Of a stretch of DNA of 64,000 nucleotides, positions 8,409-19,008 are shown in pieces. This DNA is from Candidatus Hydrogenedentota bacterium (lineage in GTDB: Bacteria > Hydrogenedentota > Hydrogenedentia > Hydrogenedentales > JAEUWI01). The notes under the pieces were generated by a model, which made no database searches, was not told the DNA's origin, and saw only the letters and a list, made by a program, of their open reading frames with translations. Each line of letters opens with the position of its first letter. Positions within the stretch are counted from its first letter, which is position 1. A program made the translations under genes and the position numbers. The stretch is taken from assembly GCA_016791475.1 (NCBI GenBank), contig JAEUWI010000033.1:1-64000 (forward strand), given 5' to 3'.

Positions 8409-9314
8409 ATGATTCAAGTCGGAATTCTAAACGCCTATTTCCCCTACACGCTGGAAGAGAGCGCGCGGCGCATCCGGGCGCTGAACTTCAACACGGTCCA
8501 GCTCGACCTCGTCTTCAAGGATATGGATCTCGGTGTTAACGACATCAACACGGCGAAATGCAAGACCATCCGCGACACCTTTCGCCGCTACAATCTGCCC
8601 ATCTGCTGCATCTCGGGCTACACGAACCTGGTTCACCCCGATCCGGATAAACGCAAGGCCAATCTGGCGATGCTCAAACAGATCCTCCACCACGCGTGCG
8701 AACTGGGCACCCCCTACGTCATCAGCGAGACGGGAACCTTCGACCCCGACAGCGACTGGGTACACCATCCAAGAAACAAGACGCGCGAGGGCTACGAGGA
8801 ATGTCGCGACGTGATCGCGGACATCGTCCAGTGCGCCCGAGAGCACGGCGCGCGCTTTCTCATCGAGACCTACGTCAATAATGTCATCGGATCGATTGAG
8901 GAGACCCTTCGGCTCTTTGCCGACATCAACGACCCGACACTTGGCCTGCTGATGGACCCGACGAACTATTTCGAGACGCACAATATCGACCAAATGGACA
9001 CGCAACTCAACGCCATCTTCGATGCCTTATCCGACAAGATCGTCATCGCCCATGCCAAGGACGTGCGCAAGGCGGAAAAGGATCAGGGCGTGGTGCTTTC
9101 CAACATTGACGCGGGTGAAGGGCACGCCTTGCAGGGCGTCGGCATGATTGAATTGCCCCCGCCGGGGCTGGGAGTGTTGAACTACGACCTCTACCTGAAG
9201 CGCCTCGCCCGGAAGCACCCGAACATTCCTATCATCATCGAGCACCTGGATGAATCGGATGTACCCCGGGCGAAGGAATTTATCGACGGGCGGCTGATGG
9301 CAAACGGGGTGTGA
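8409..9314 (+). CDS. Sugar phosphate isomerase/epimerase-like TIM barrel
   Basis: Encodes 301 aa of the xylose-isomerase-like TIM-barrel (AP endonuclease family 2) superfamily. Metal-ligand positions are suggested by YVISETG, FLIETYVNNVIGS, LLMDPTNYFE, VIAHAKDV and IIIEHLD, the usual Glu/Asp/His/Glu set of barrel strand ends. CGGAG precedes the ATG at 8409. The start downstream of the oxidoreductase stop by 25 bp indicates an operon. Likely an epimerase or isomerase of a keto-sugar or inositol derivative; the substrate is unknown. Confidence 0.85.
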   Translation: MIQVGILNAYFPYTLEESARRIRALNFNTVQLDLVFKDMDLGVNDINTAKCKTIRDTFRRYNLPICCISGYTNLVHPDPDKRKANLAMLKQILHHACELGTPYVISETGTFDPDSDWVHHPRNKTREGYEECRDVIADIVQCAREHGARFLIETYVNNVIGSIEETLRLFADINDPTLGLLMDPTNYFETHNIDQMDTQLNAIFDALSDKIVIAHAKDVRKAEKDQGVVLSNIDAGEGHALQGVGMIELPPPGLGVLNYDLYLKRLARKHPNIPIIIEHLDESDVPRAKEFIDGRLMANGV

Positions 9315-9467
9315 GGCGGGCGGGTCTCAGAACCCGGCGAACAACTTCAGGAGGACGACGGGTATCTGTGTGGCACGCTACGCCCGCCATCCGCCGGGTG
9401 ATTTTCCCCATCGTCTTGTGTACACTGTATCCATCGAGTATTGGCAACACGTCAGGCGGGTATTAGC

Positions 9468-12400
9468 ATGTCTTTGAAGTCTTTCGCGCGCGCTCTGTTC
9501 ATCGGGACGCTGACCGTTGGTTCCGGCGTCATTGCCGAAGAAATGAGAGCCCCGGCATCGCCCCAGGACCTGGAATTCTTTGAATCCAAGGTGCGACCGG
9601 TGCTGAGCCAGTATTGCTACGAGTGCCATGGCGCGGAAACCCAGAAGGGCGGTCTGCGCCTGGACCATATTAGTACCATCCTCGCGGGTGGCGAGTCCGG
9701 CCCGGCCCTCATCGCAGGGAATCTGGCCGAGAGCCGTATCCAGCTCGCCGTAGCGTATGACAACGTAGATCTCCAGATGCCGCCCAAGGGCATTCTCCCC
9801 CAGGAAGCGCGCGACGCCCTCGCCGAATGGATCACGCGCGGCGCTCCCTGGCCTGAAGAGCCCGTACCAATGGGCGGCGCGGCTGTGGAGGTCTTCGACC
9901 TGGAGCAACGGCGCGATACGCACTGGGCCTGGCAGGCTGTGAGCGATCCCGCGCCGCCTGCGGTTCAAGATGAGCGCTTTCAGCACCACCCGGTGGACCA
10001 GTTTCTCCAGGCGAAGCGCGAGGAAAAGGGACTGACCACCGCACCCGAGGCGGATCGCCGGGTGCTTGCGCGGCGCGCCTCTTTTGCCCTGACCGGTTTC
10101 CCGCCCGCCCCCGAAGAGGTGGATGCCTTCGTCGCCGACGCCTCGCCGGACGCCTACAGCCGCCTTTTGGATCGACTCCTGGACGAGCCGGCCTTCGGCG
10201 AACGCTGGGCGCGCCACTGGTTCGACCTCGTGCGGTATGCCGAGACCCACGGCCACGAAGGCGACTATCCCATTCGCCATTCCTGGCCCTACCGCGACTA
10301 TGTGATTCGCGCGTTGAACGACGACGTGCCCTACAATCAGTTCGTGCGCGAACACATCGCGGGCGACCTGCTGAAGCAGCCGCGCGAGAATCGCGAGGGA
10401 CGCTTCAACGAATCGGTCCTCGCCACGGGCTTCTGGTACATGCACCAGGCCACCCACGCCCCGGTGGACGTGCAGCGCGATCAGGCGGATCGCATCGACA
10501 ACCAGCTCGATGTCATGTCCAAGGCCTTTCTGGGTATGACGGTCTCTTGCAGCCGCTGCCACGACCACAAGTTTGACGCCATTCCCGCACGGGACTACTA
10601 CGGGATGGCAGGTCACCTTTACAGCGCCCGGCAATCGGTGGCTTTTCTCGATCCCGGCCACAAAATACACTCCAGTACAGTGGCCCACCAGGCCGTGTTC
10701 CGCGACCAGATCGCCAGAACGCTGTCCGTCGTTGACGCGACACCTACTGTCGATCACCTTTCCGTCGCCCCTTATTTAACAGCAGCCGCAATCGTTCTGT
10801 TCGACGCACCCAAGCCCACGGACGGCGTACCCCTGGAAATTCCGCCGGACAACGCGCATCCCGAGCCACGGCCCGCCGTGGGACGCCCCATCGCCGTGGT
10901 TGCGGGAGAAATGCAGCTTGACGCGGACCTGCTCGATCGCTGGGTTGTGGCCCTGTCCGAGCCGGGCGTCGAAAGGCCCAGTCATCCCCTCCATGCCTGG
11001 CATCGACTCGCCCGCGAATCGCGCGTGGCGGAAGCCCAGACCTTTCTCGACAGCACTCGCGCTCTGGCCACCGCGCCCGCGACGACTCAGGAAGATCCGA
11101 CGAACCGGGTCTATGCCACCTTCGATGGGACGGACTTCGAGGGCTGGTTCAATTCGGGAGACGCCTTTGGCGCAGCACCTTCCCCGGCCAATGCCTGGCA
11201 GTTTCTCCACGGGGAGGTGTTCCCCACGCTCCAGGGCACGGCTCACAGCGGCCTCGGCGCTGGGCGCCTGCAGGGCATACTCCGCTCCCCCAATTTCAAA
11301 ATTGACAGCGACTATATCCATTTCCGTCTGGCGGGGCAGAACACGCGCATTCGACTGGTCATCGACGGCTACCAACTGACACCCGACAATGGCCTCCTCT
11401 TTGGCGACACGATGATCTACGTGGGCGACACCCGTGGGGCCTTTGCCTGGCACTCCATGGGCAAGCAGGTGGGAAAATACCGGGGACGAACCGCCTACAT
11501 CGAGATTATCGACGAAAGTAATGGTTACATCGCGGTCGACAAGATCGTTTTCAGCAATAATCCTGAGCCGCCGATCGACCCGGCGTTGTCCTTCGCGGAT
11601 CTCGTTCAGCCGGATGCCCCGAACGCGACAGCGACGCTGGAAGAGCTCGCACGGCGCTACGAAGCGGCTTTTCGAGCCGCGTGGGCGACCGGCGATCTTC
11701 AAGCCCGCTGCTCGAACCCCTATGCCGCCCTTCTCCTCCGTCGGGGCCTCTGGTGGAGCCCGGAAAAACTTGCTGAGCGCGACGCCATCCGAGCGGCCCT
11801 CTTCCAGTCCGAAGAACGCATTGCGGAGCCCATGAAAGCCGTGGCCATCACCGACGGCTCCCCCGACGATGCGGAGTACTTCATCCGCGGCGACCACAGG
11901 AATGCCGGCGACCCCGTACCCCGTGGCTTTCTGGCGGCGCTGAGCACCCGCATCGATCCCGTCGCGCCCGATCGGCTCACGCTGGCGGAGAAAATGGTGG
12001 ACCCGGCAAACCCCTTGACGGCCCGAGTGTACGTGAACCGGATCTGGCACCATCTTTTCGGGCGGGGCATCGTGGCGTCCGTGGACAATTTCGGCAAGTT
12101 GGGCCAGCCGCCCACGCACCCCGAACTGCTGGATTTCCTGGCCACGCGCTTCGTGGAAAACGGGTGGTCCACGAAGTGGCTCATCAAATACCTCATGAGT
12201 ACGGAGACGTGGCGAATGAGCAGCGTGCCCTGCTCCCCGGAAAGCGAGAAGCTCGATCCGGCGAATCTTTATCTCCACCGCATGACGGTGAAGCGCCTTG
12301 AAGGCGAAGTTATTCGCGATTCCCTCCTGGCGCTCGGCGGCAATCTGGACGCCACCATGTACGGCCCGTCCGTTCAGGCTTACGTGGCTCCATTCGAGCA

Positions 12401-12851
12401 GAACCGGCGCAGCCCCGCGTCCGGCCCGATGGATGGCAATCGACGCCGCACGGTCTATCTGGAAGTGCGTCGCAATCACCTTCTCCCCATGGTGATGGCC
12501 TTCGACGCCCCTGTCCCCGACACCACCATCGGCGCCCGAACGGTATCCAATTTGCCCGCGCAGGCGCTCATCATGATGAATGATCCCTTCGTGCTGGCCC
12601 AGGCACAGGTCTGGTGCGAAAGGATGCTGGCGAGCGAGCCCCCGGATCTCGATACCCTGCTGGAACGGCTCTATCAGGAAGCACTTACACGGGCCCCACG
12701 GGACGACGAACGTGGCGCGCTCGGCGCTTTCGTGCGGTCCCAGGCCGCGCTCTACGGCATCTCGGATGGCGACGTCTGGAAGGACAGACGCGTGCTGACC
12801 GACTTGTGCCATACCATATTCATGCTCAAGGAATTCATTTACATCGGCTGA
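9468..12851 (+). CDS. PSD1 c-heme / DUF1549 / DUF1553 planctomycete-type secreted protein
   Basis: Encodes 1127 aa. A signal peptide (residues about 1-23) precedes a PSD1-type cytochrome c domain with the heme motif CYECH. The DUF1549 domain follows, with WARHWFDLVRYAETHGHE and a second C-x2-C-H in [13 protein letters not shown]. The C-terminal DUF1553 domain has RVYVNRIWHHLFGRGIV. Between them, at about residues 540-700, lies an extra domain resembling a carbohydrate-binding or concanavalin-like sandwich, absent from the second paralogue at 56669-60073. The ATG at 9468 is preferred over a TTG 27 nt earlier because it gives a clean signal peptide. The DUF1501 gene begins 16 bp downstream, as is usual for these pairs. 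Function is not established; periplasmic oxidation linked to polysaccharide breakdown is commonly inferred. Confidence 0.88.
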   Translation: MSLKSFARALFIGTLTVGSGVIAEEMRAPASPQDLEFFESKVRPVLSQYCYECHGAETQKGGLRLDHISTILAGGESGPALIAGNLAESRIQLAVAYDNVDLQMPPKGILPQEARDALAEWITRGAPWPEEPVPMGGAAVEVFDLEQRRDTHWAWQAVSDPAPPAVQDERFQHHPVDQFLQAKREEKGLTTAPEADRRVLARRASFALTGFPPAPEEVDAFVADASPDAYSRLLDRLLDEPAFGERWARHWFDLVRYAETHGHEGDYPIRHSWPYRDYVIRALNDDVPYNQFVREHIAGDLLKQPRENREGRFNESVLATGFWYMHQATHAPVDVQRDQADRIDNQLDVMSKAFLGMTVSCSRCHDHKFDAIPARDYYGMAGHLYSARQSVAFLDPGHKIHSSTVAHQAVFRDQIARTLSVVDATPTVDHLSVAPYLTAAAIVLFDAPKPTDGVPLEIPPDNAHPEPRPAVGRPIAVVAGEMQLDADLLDRWVVALSEPGVERPSHPLHAWHRLARESRVAEAQTFLDSTRALATAPATTQEDPTNRVYATFDGTDFEGWFNSGDAFGAAPSPANAWQFLHGEVFPTLQGTAHSGLGAGRLQGILRSPNFKIDSDYIHFRLAGQNTRIRLVIDGYQLTPDNGLLFGDTMIYVGDTRGAFAWHSMGKQVGKYRGRTAYIEIIDESNGYIAVDKIVFSNNPEPPIDPALSFADLVQPDAPNATATLEELARRYEAAFRAAWATGDLQARCSNPYAALLLRRGLWWSPEKLAERDAIRAALFQSEERIAEPMKAVAITDGSPDDAEYFIRGDHRNAGDPVPRGFLAALSTRIDPVAPDRLTLAEKMVDPANPLTARVYVNRIWHHLFGRGIVASVDNFGKLGQPPTHPELLDFLATRFVENGWSTKWLIKYLMSTETWRMSSVPCSPESEKLDPANLYLHRMTVKRLEGEVIRDSLLALGGNLDATMYGPSVQAYVAPFEQNRRSPASGPMDGNRRRTVYLEVRRNHLLPMVMAFDAPVPDTTIGARTVSNLPAQALIMMNDPFVLAQAQVWCERMLASEPPDLDTLLERLYQEALTRAPRDDERGALGAFVRSQAALYGISDGDVWKDRRVLTDLCHTIFMLKEFIYIG

Positions 12852-12867
12852 GCCCAGGATTTACCCC

Positions 12868-14319
12868 ATGAATCAAGACCGTGAAACTGGATGCGCCTGT
12901 CGGCAACATACGAGCCCCGCGCCCCTGACCCGGCGCGACATGTTGCTGCGCTGCGCCAATGGCTTCGGCGCCATAGCGCTCTCCGCCCTGCTCGCCGAGC
13001 GCGCTTACGGCGCCGTGCAGCGCGGCGGGGTCGCACCCGCAGCATCGCACTATCCCGCCAGGGCCCGCAACGTCATCTTCCTGTACATGGATGGTGGTGT
13101 CTCCCAGGTGGACAGTTTCGATCCCAAACCGCGTCTGACTGCCGAGAACGGAAAGCCGTTTTCGATGACCATGGAGCCAACCCAATTCGATAACAACGGC
13201 TCCACCCTGGGCAGTCCCTGGGCCTTCAAGCAATATGGCCAGAGCGGGACGCCGGTCTCCGATCTCTTCCCCTACGTGGGCGAGTGTGTGGATGACCTGG
13301 CCATCATCCGCTCCATGGTATCGAAGTTTTCCGAACACAACCAGGCCAATTACTTTCTCCATACGGGACACGGCCTCGTGGGTCGCCCTTCCATGGGCGC
13401 GTGGACGCTCTACGGACTGGGCACGGAGAATCAGAATCTTCCGGGCTTCGTTGTGCTGAACGGTGGCCTTATCCCTTCCGGTGGCGTGGACAATTTCGGC
13501 GCGGGCTTTCTTCCCGCCGCGTACCAGGCATCGCTCTTCAAGGCGCAGGCCTATCCACTGGCAAATATCGCCCCCACGGAAAGTGTGCCGGGCGCGCAGA
13601 TCGCCCAGCTCGGCCTGCTCAATCAACTCGATCAAGCGTCCCTCAATGTGCGCGGCCACCACGACGCGCTGGAGGCCGCCATCGCCAACTACGAACTCGC
13701 CTACCGCATGCAGACGGCGGTTCCCGACATGGTGGATCTCAAAGGCGAGAGCGATGCGACCAAACGCCTCTATGGCATGGAAGCCGCCTATGAACAGACC
13801 CGCGCCTATGGCCTTCAGTGCCTCATCGCACGGCGACTCATTGAACGCGGGGTTCGCTTCGTCGAATTGACCTGCCCGCCCATCGACGGCCAAGACCGCT
13901 GGGACGCCCATGGCGATCTGGTGAGCAACCACAGTCTCAATTCCCTGGCCGTGGACCAGCCCATTGCGGGCCTGCTCAAGGATTTGAAGTGCCGCGGACT
14001 GCTGGACGAAACCCTGGTGATCTGGGCGGGCGAATTCGGGCGAACGCCTTTCGCCCAGGGCACGGTCGGGCGCGACCACAATCCCTTCGGCTTCACCATT
14101 TGGATGGCGGGCGGCGGCGTGAAGCCCGGCGTCGTCTACGGCGCCACGGATGAATTCGGTTACAAGGCGATCGAGAACAAGGTGGAGATTCACGATCTCC
14201 ACGCGACGATACTCCATCTGCTGGGCTTTGATCACACGAAGCTGACCTACCATTACAGCGGACGAGATATGCGCCTGACCGACGTGCACGGACACATCGT
14301 GCATGATATTTTGGCATAA
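12868..14319 (+). CDS. DUF1501 protein with Tat-type signal
   Basis: Encodes 483 aa. The N-terminus TRRDMLLRCANGFGAIALSA is a twin-arginine export signal. The body shows the DUF1501 pattern of the alkaline phosphatase/sulfatase fold: [20 protein letters not shown] near the N-terminus, [15 protein letters not shown] and [21 protein letters not shown] near the C-terminus. It follows the PSD1 gene after 16 bp, and the two are almost always neighbours in planctomycete-like genomes, implying a joint periplasmic function. The enzymatic activity is unknown. Length is usual. Confidence 0.9.
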   Translation: MNQDRETGCACRQHTSPAPLTRRDMLLRCANGFGAIALSALLAERAYGAVQRGGVAPAASHYPARARNVIFLYMDGGVSQVDSFDPKPRLTAENGKPFSMTMEPTQFDNNGSTLGSPWAFKQYGQSGTPVSDLFPYVGECVDDLAIIRSMVSKFSEHNQANYFLHTGHGLVGRPSMGAWTLYGLGTENQNLPGFVVLNGGLIPSGGVDNFGAGFLPAAYQASLFKAQAYPLANIAPTESVPGAQIAQLGLLNQLDQASLNVRGHHDALEAAIANYELAYRMQTAVPDMVDLKGESDATKRLYGMEAAYEQTRAYGLQCLIARRLIERGVRFVELTCPPIDGQDRWDAHGDLVSNHSLNSLAVDQPIAGLLKDLKCRGLLDETLVIWAGEFGRTPFAQGTVGRDHNPFGFTIWMAGGGVKPGVVYGATDEFGYKAIENKVEIHDLHATILHLLGFDHTKLTYHYSGRDMRLTDVHGHIVHDILA

Positions 14320-14326
14320 GGTTATT

Positions 14327-14402
14327 GAGCGGAGGCTTTACAGCCCCCAAAGAGGAATATGGTTGCGATGAAAAGCAACCGGGGGATGCGTAGTCCCCGC
14401 TC
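14327..14402 (+). other. Nested hairpin in the leader of the SDR gene
   Basis: Three concentric stems can be drawn: GAGCGG with CCGCTC, then CCCCC with GGGGG, then GGTTGC with GCAACC closing an 8-nt loop GATGAAAA. There is no T-run after it, so it is not an obvious terminator. It lies between the DUF1501 stop and the SDR ATG, about 60 nt before the latter. It could be a structured 5' leader or an RNA processing site. I do not recognise it as a known riboswitch. Confidence 0.4.
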
Positions 14403-14463
14403 CATAGTTCCATAAATCCTGCCCAGACACCGGGCCTAATCGAACATTACTGGAGAGCACTAA

Positions 14464-15237
14464 ATGACCACCAACGGATCGCACCCCTTTTCACTGGCAG
14501 GCAAGGTTGCCTGGATTACCGGCTCCAGCACGGGCCTGGGAAAGGTGATGGCCATGCAACTGGGCGCTGCGGGCGCCAAGGTTGCGCTGAATTACAACAA
14601 CAATCAGGCCCGCGCGGAAAAGACCTTTCAAGAGTTCAAGGATGCGGGACACGAAGGCATCATGCTGCGCGGCAGCGTCATCGTGGAAGACGAGGTAAAC
14701 CGCATGCACCGGGAGATCGTGGATACCCTGGGACCGGTGGACATTCTGGTGGTGAACGCCACGCCCGATCAGCCCCAGATGCCCATTGAGGAGTATACCT
14801 GGGAGTTCTACCAGTCCATGCTGGACTTCTTCGTAAAGAGTCCCTATCTGCTCACCAGAGCCGTACTACCCGGCATGAAGGAACGTCGCGCGGGCCGCAT
14901 CATCAATATCGGTTCCGAAGTCTTCACACGGGGCGTTCCGAACTTCACCGCCTATTGCGCGGCCAAGGGCGGTCAGACCGGCTTCAACCGCAGTCTTGCC
15001 AATGAGCTTGCCCCCTGGGGCATCACCGTTAACATGATTTCGCCCGGCTGGATCCTGGTGGAGCGTCATGAGAAAGACCCCCAGGAACTCAAGGACGGCT
15101 ATTTGGCCGGCCTGCCCATGAAGCGCTGGGGCGTGCCGAAGGAAGTGGCGGACACGGTGCTGTTTCTTTCCAGCGATGAGGCCTCCTACATTTCGGGCCA
15201 GAATATCGCCGTGAACGGGGCGCACACACTGGGTTGA
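14464..15237 (+). CDS. Short-chain dehydrogenase/reductase
   Basis: Encodes 257 aa, the usual size of a classical SDR. The cofactor motif TGSSTGLG is at about residues 19-26 and the catalytic YCAAKGG (Tyr and Lys) at about 162-168, with the conserved NIGSEV serine strand before it. The C-terminal FLSSDEASYISGQNIAVNGAH is typical of 3-oxoacyl-ACP-reductase- or sugar-dehydrogenase-like members. It probably oxidises or reduces a secondary alcohol with NAD(P)H in the cytosol. It sits 144 bp after DUF1501 and ends at a strong hairpin terminator, so it may be transcribed alone or as the last gene of the PSD1 operon. Confidence 0.9.
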   Translation: MTTNGSHPFSLAGKVAWITGSSTGLGKVMAMQLGAAGAKVALNYNNNQARAEKTFQEFKDAGHEGIMLRGSVIVEDEVNRMHREIVDTLGPVDILVVNATPDQPQMPIEEYTWEFYQSMLDFFVKSPYLLTRAVLPGMKERRAGRIINIGSEVFTRGVPNFTAYCAAKGGQTGFNRSLANELAPWGITVNMISPGWILVERHEKDPQELKDGYLAGLPMKRWGVPKEVADTVLFLSSDEASYISGQNIAVNGAHTLG

Positions 15238-15252
15238 TTCTTCTTGGAAGCG

Positions 15253-15289
15253 AGGCCGCCCCTTTGCGTGTGGGGCGGCCTTCGTACTT
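15253..15289 (+). terminator. Intrinsic terminator after the SDR gene
   Basis: A stem of ten base pairs (AGGCCGCCCC with GGGGCGGCCT) around a 9-nt loop is followed by TCGTACTTT. It lies 15 bp after the SDR stop codon. Confidence 0.8.
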
Positions 15290-15293
15290 TACA

Positions 15294-15349
15294 GGACGGA
15301 TAGGATCGATACGACCCATGCAAATCCGTCCCGTCGGTCCTATCCGTCC
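15294..15349. repeat. 12-bp inverted repeat with TCCTATCCG repeats
   Basis: GGACGGATAGGA at 15294-15305 is perfectly inverted at 15338-15349, and the right arm runs into tandem copies of a TCCTATCCG-like nonamer. It sits between the SDR terminator and the next promoter. Comparable nine-base periodicity occurs at 52104-52238. It probably belongs to a family of intergenic repeats of this genome. Confidence 0.5.
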
Positions 15350-15442
15350 TATCCCCCCGCGTTGCCTTTCCCCAAGCCCCTTGTTATAGTGGCGGCGGTT
15401 CATTTGCTCACAACAGCTCCCGCGCAACAGGCAGGAAAAACG

Positions 15443-16921
<1,479 letters not shown>

Positions 16922-16923
16922 GC

Positions 16924-18897
16924 TCATGGCTTCTCCCCCACCTTCGCCGCTCGATTGCGCACGCTGAGCACAGGCTTTCCCGCCGAGCCAAAATCGCCGG
17001 TGAACAGGAGCCAGGTATCCTGCGGCTCGCCGCCGGACGGAAGGGTCAGGTCCAGCGATATTTCCTGCCGCGTCATGGGATCCAGAGCGACCTCCCACGT
17101 GTTCGCGGGCAGCGTCTCCCCCGATGACTGCAAGACCATTTGCAGGGTCCCGGATGCTTTCGCGGCTCCCAGATTGTAGACCGTCATGTTTCCCTTCAGT
17201 TCGGTGCCGGGCTCAAATTCATAGGCCGCTTCCTGCGTCCACTCCACGGTGCGAATAACCGGTTCGATGCCCGGCGCGTCGAACTGTAGTACGATGGGCG
17301 ACGCCTCTCCTGTCCGCCGGGTTTCCACCGCGACACTTCGCAACTTCAGTGCGTCGCTCGATCCTGCGGGCAGCAACAGAAACACTGGCGCGGCACTCAA
17401 TTCCGCAGGGGCGCGGGGCTCCAGAGGCCGACCAAGATAGTCGAGTGCGGCCTCGACCAGCAGAGACTCCGGAATCGGCCACGGCGCGCTGATTCTGCCC
17501 CGCTCCGGCCAGTCAAACTCGCCCTCACACCAGGCCACGAGGACATCGCGCTCAACACCATCGGGACGGGCGCGGAAGGCATACACGTGCAGCTCAGGTT
17601 TTTCTGGAACTTCGTATCGTCCCAGGCAGCGCCCATCCGCCAGCAGGCGTCCCAGCGTGGCCAGGGCCACATAGCCGGGACGGGGCGTGTGGTCCGCACG
17701 GAGTAGTCCGAACTGGACGCGATTGTCCCCTTCCATATAATGGCCCAGGATAAAGTGAAAGTGGCGACTCGCACCGGAGAAAAGGCTGCGGACATAGGAC
17801 TGGGTCACAAACTCCGCCTTGCGACGGTCCATTTCTGGCGTGAAATCGCCTGTTGCGGAGGCTGGGTCGGCGTTCATCCCCCGATCTCCCTCGGTCACCC
17901 AGATGGGTCGGCCGCTCGCCCCGTTGCGAGAATCGGCCCAATACCCTTCATAGCCGTGGGGCCAGTCATAAGAATGTATGCTGTAGACGTCGAAATAAGG
18001 CCAGGTTTCGTTCCGAAGCAAATCCTCGACCTGCGTGGCCCGGTTAATGCCGCCCAGGGGGTTCCAGCACACGGTGAGCGATGGGTCACCCGCCTTGAAG
18101 CCCAGCCAGGCCGCTTTTTGCAGGGTGCATAACTCGTCCATCGTGAAGCCCCCGAAATTCGCGGCGTTGCCTTCGTTCCATGGTTCCCAGGCCTGCACGC
18201 GGCCGTGAAATCGCTCCGCCATCCCTCTGCAGAAGGCGTGCAACTTCAGCAGGTCGGTGCGGGGGCGCTCCGAGCCTGTGGTTGAGATCAGGGCCCACTG
18301 AGGTCGGGTATGGAAGACTTGGAGAATCTTGAGGCCCGAGGCCGTCTGAATATCGGCACTGTCGTCGTACTTCGTGCGGGGCAGAAAGACCCCCGTTGAT
18401 TCCTGAACCTCGCGCCAGTGAATGCGATCGCGCACCCAGCCAACACCCGCCCGCCGCGCCAGTTCGGCCATCAGGGGCCAGTCGCGCTGATCCTTTGCGC
18501 CGAGCCACGCCAGGGCCACGTCGAGTGCGATGGGCGAGTCCCCCGCAGACGGCGCCACTGCGGGCTCAAGCACGGCGGCGGTGGTGAAACCGAGCGATGC
18601 ACCGTCCTGTGCCTGAAATTCGACGCGGTACCACCCCACAGGCAGGGCCCCCAGATTGACGCTCGCCCCGGACACCGGAAGCTCGGACAGGGACTCCATA
18701 CGCTCGTTCAGCAGTCGCAACGAATGGACAGGGGCGGAGAGGTCATCGGGAAGGGGAACGAGAACGGACTCGCCTCGGAGGAAGACGTGTGCCTCAGCGC
18801 CGACACCGGGCTCGACGCTCCGAGTTCGCAAGCAGGTGATCGCAAAGAGCGCAGCGACGGTGATGACGAATAAGCGGCCGACAGGAGTGGTCAACAT
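16924..18897 (-). CDS. Clan GH-A-like glycoside hydrolase, exported
   Basis: Encodes 657 aa with an N-terminal hydrophobic export or anchor segment (RLFVITVAALFAITC). The central TIM barrel carries WEPWNEGNAANFGG, whose Asn-Glu is the acid/base of clan GH-A, and RPIWVTEGDRG, whose Glu would be the nucleophile; the spacing fits GH39/GH5-like enzymes. The C-terminal 200 residues look like one or two beta-sandwich modules. It probably hydrolyses a polysaccharide outside the cytoplasm, in keeping with the two sulfatases encoded next upstream on the same strand. The exact family cannot be decided by eye. It is convergent with the lysyl-oxidase-like gene, with only 2 bp between stops. Confidence 0.75.
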   Translation of the reverse strand: MLTTPVGRLFVITVAALFAITCLRTRSVEPGVGAEAHVFLRGESVLVPLPDDLSAPVHSLRLLNERMESLSELPVSGASVNLGALPVGWYRVEFQAQDGASLGFTTAAVLEPAVAPSAGDSPIALDVALAWLGAKDQRDWPLMAELARRAGVGWVRDRIHWREVQESTGVFLPRTKYDDSADIQTASGLKILQVFHTRPQWALISTTGSERPRTDLLKLHAFCRGMAERFHGRVQAWEPWNEGNAANFGGFTMDELCTLQKAAWLGFKAGDPSLTVCWNPLGGINRATQVEDLLRNETWPYFDVYSIHSYDWPHGYEGYWADSRNGASGRPIWVTEGDRGMNADPASATGDFTPEMDRRKAEFVTQSYVRSLFSGASRHFHFILGHYMEGDNRVQFGLLRADHTPRPGYVALATLGRLLADGRCLGRYEVPEKPELHVYAFRARPDGVERDVLVAWCEGEFDWPERGRISAPWPIPESLLVEAALDYLGRPLEPRAPAELSAAPVFLLLPAGSSDALKLRSVAVETRRTGEASPIVLQFDAPGIEPVIRTVEWTQEAAYEFEPGTELKGNMTVYNLGAAKASGTLQMVLQSSGETLPANTWEVALDPMTRQEISLDLTLPSGGEPQDTWLLFTGDFGSAGKPVLSVRNRAAKVGEKP

Positions 18898-19008
18898 CGG
18901 CGGGGTACCTCCATGGGCAATGCAGGCCGCTCCCCCGAGTCAGCCCGCGCACGGAACAATACCGTAGCACCCCGGAGCGCTTCCGCGCCACAACGAGCTA
19001 CGCAAGCC

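Noticed and set aside
10776-12812. 678-codon antisense frame
   Set aside because: Antisense to the well-supported PSD1 gene; long antisense frames arise from the GC bias at the third codon position.
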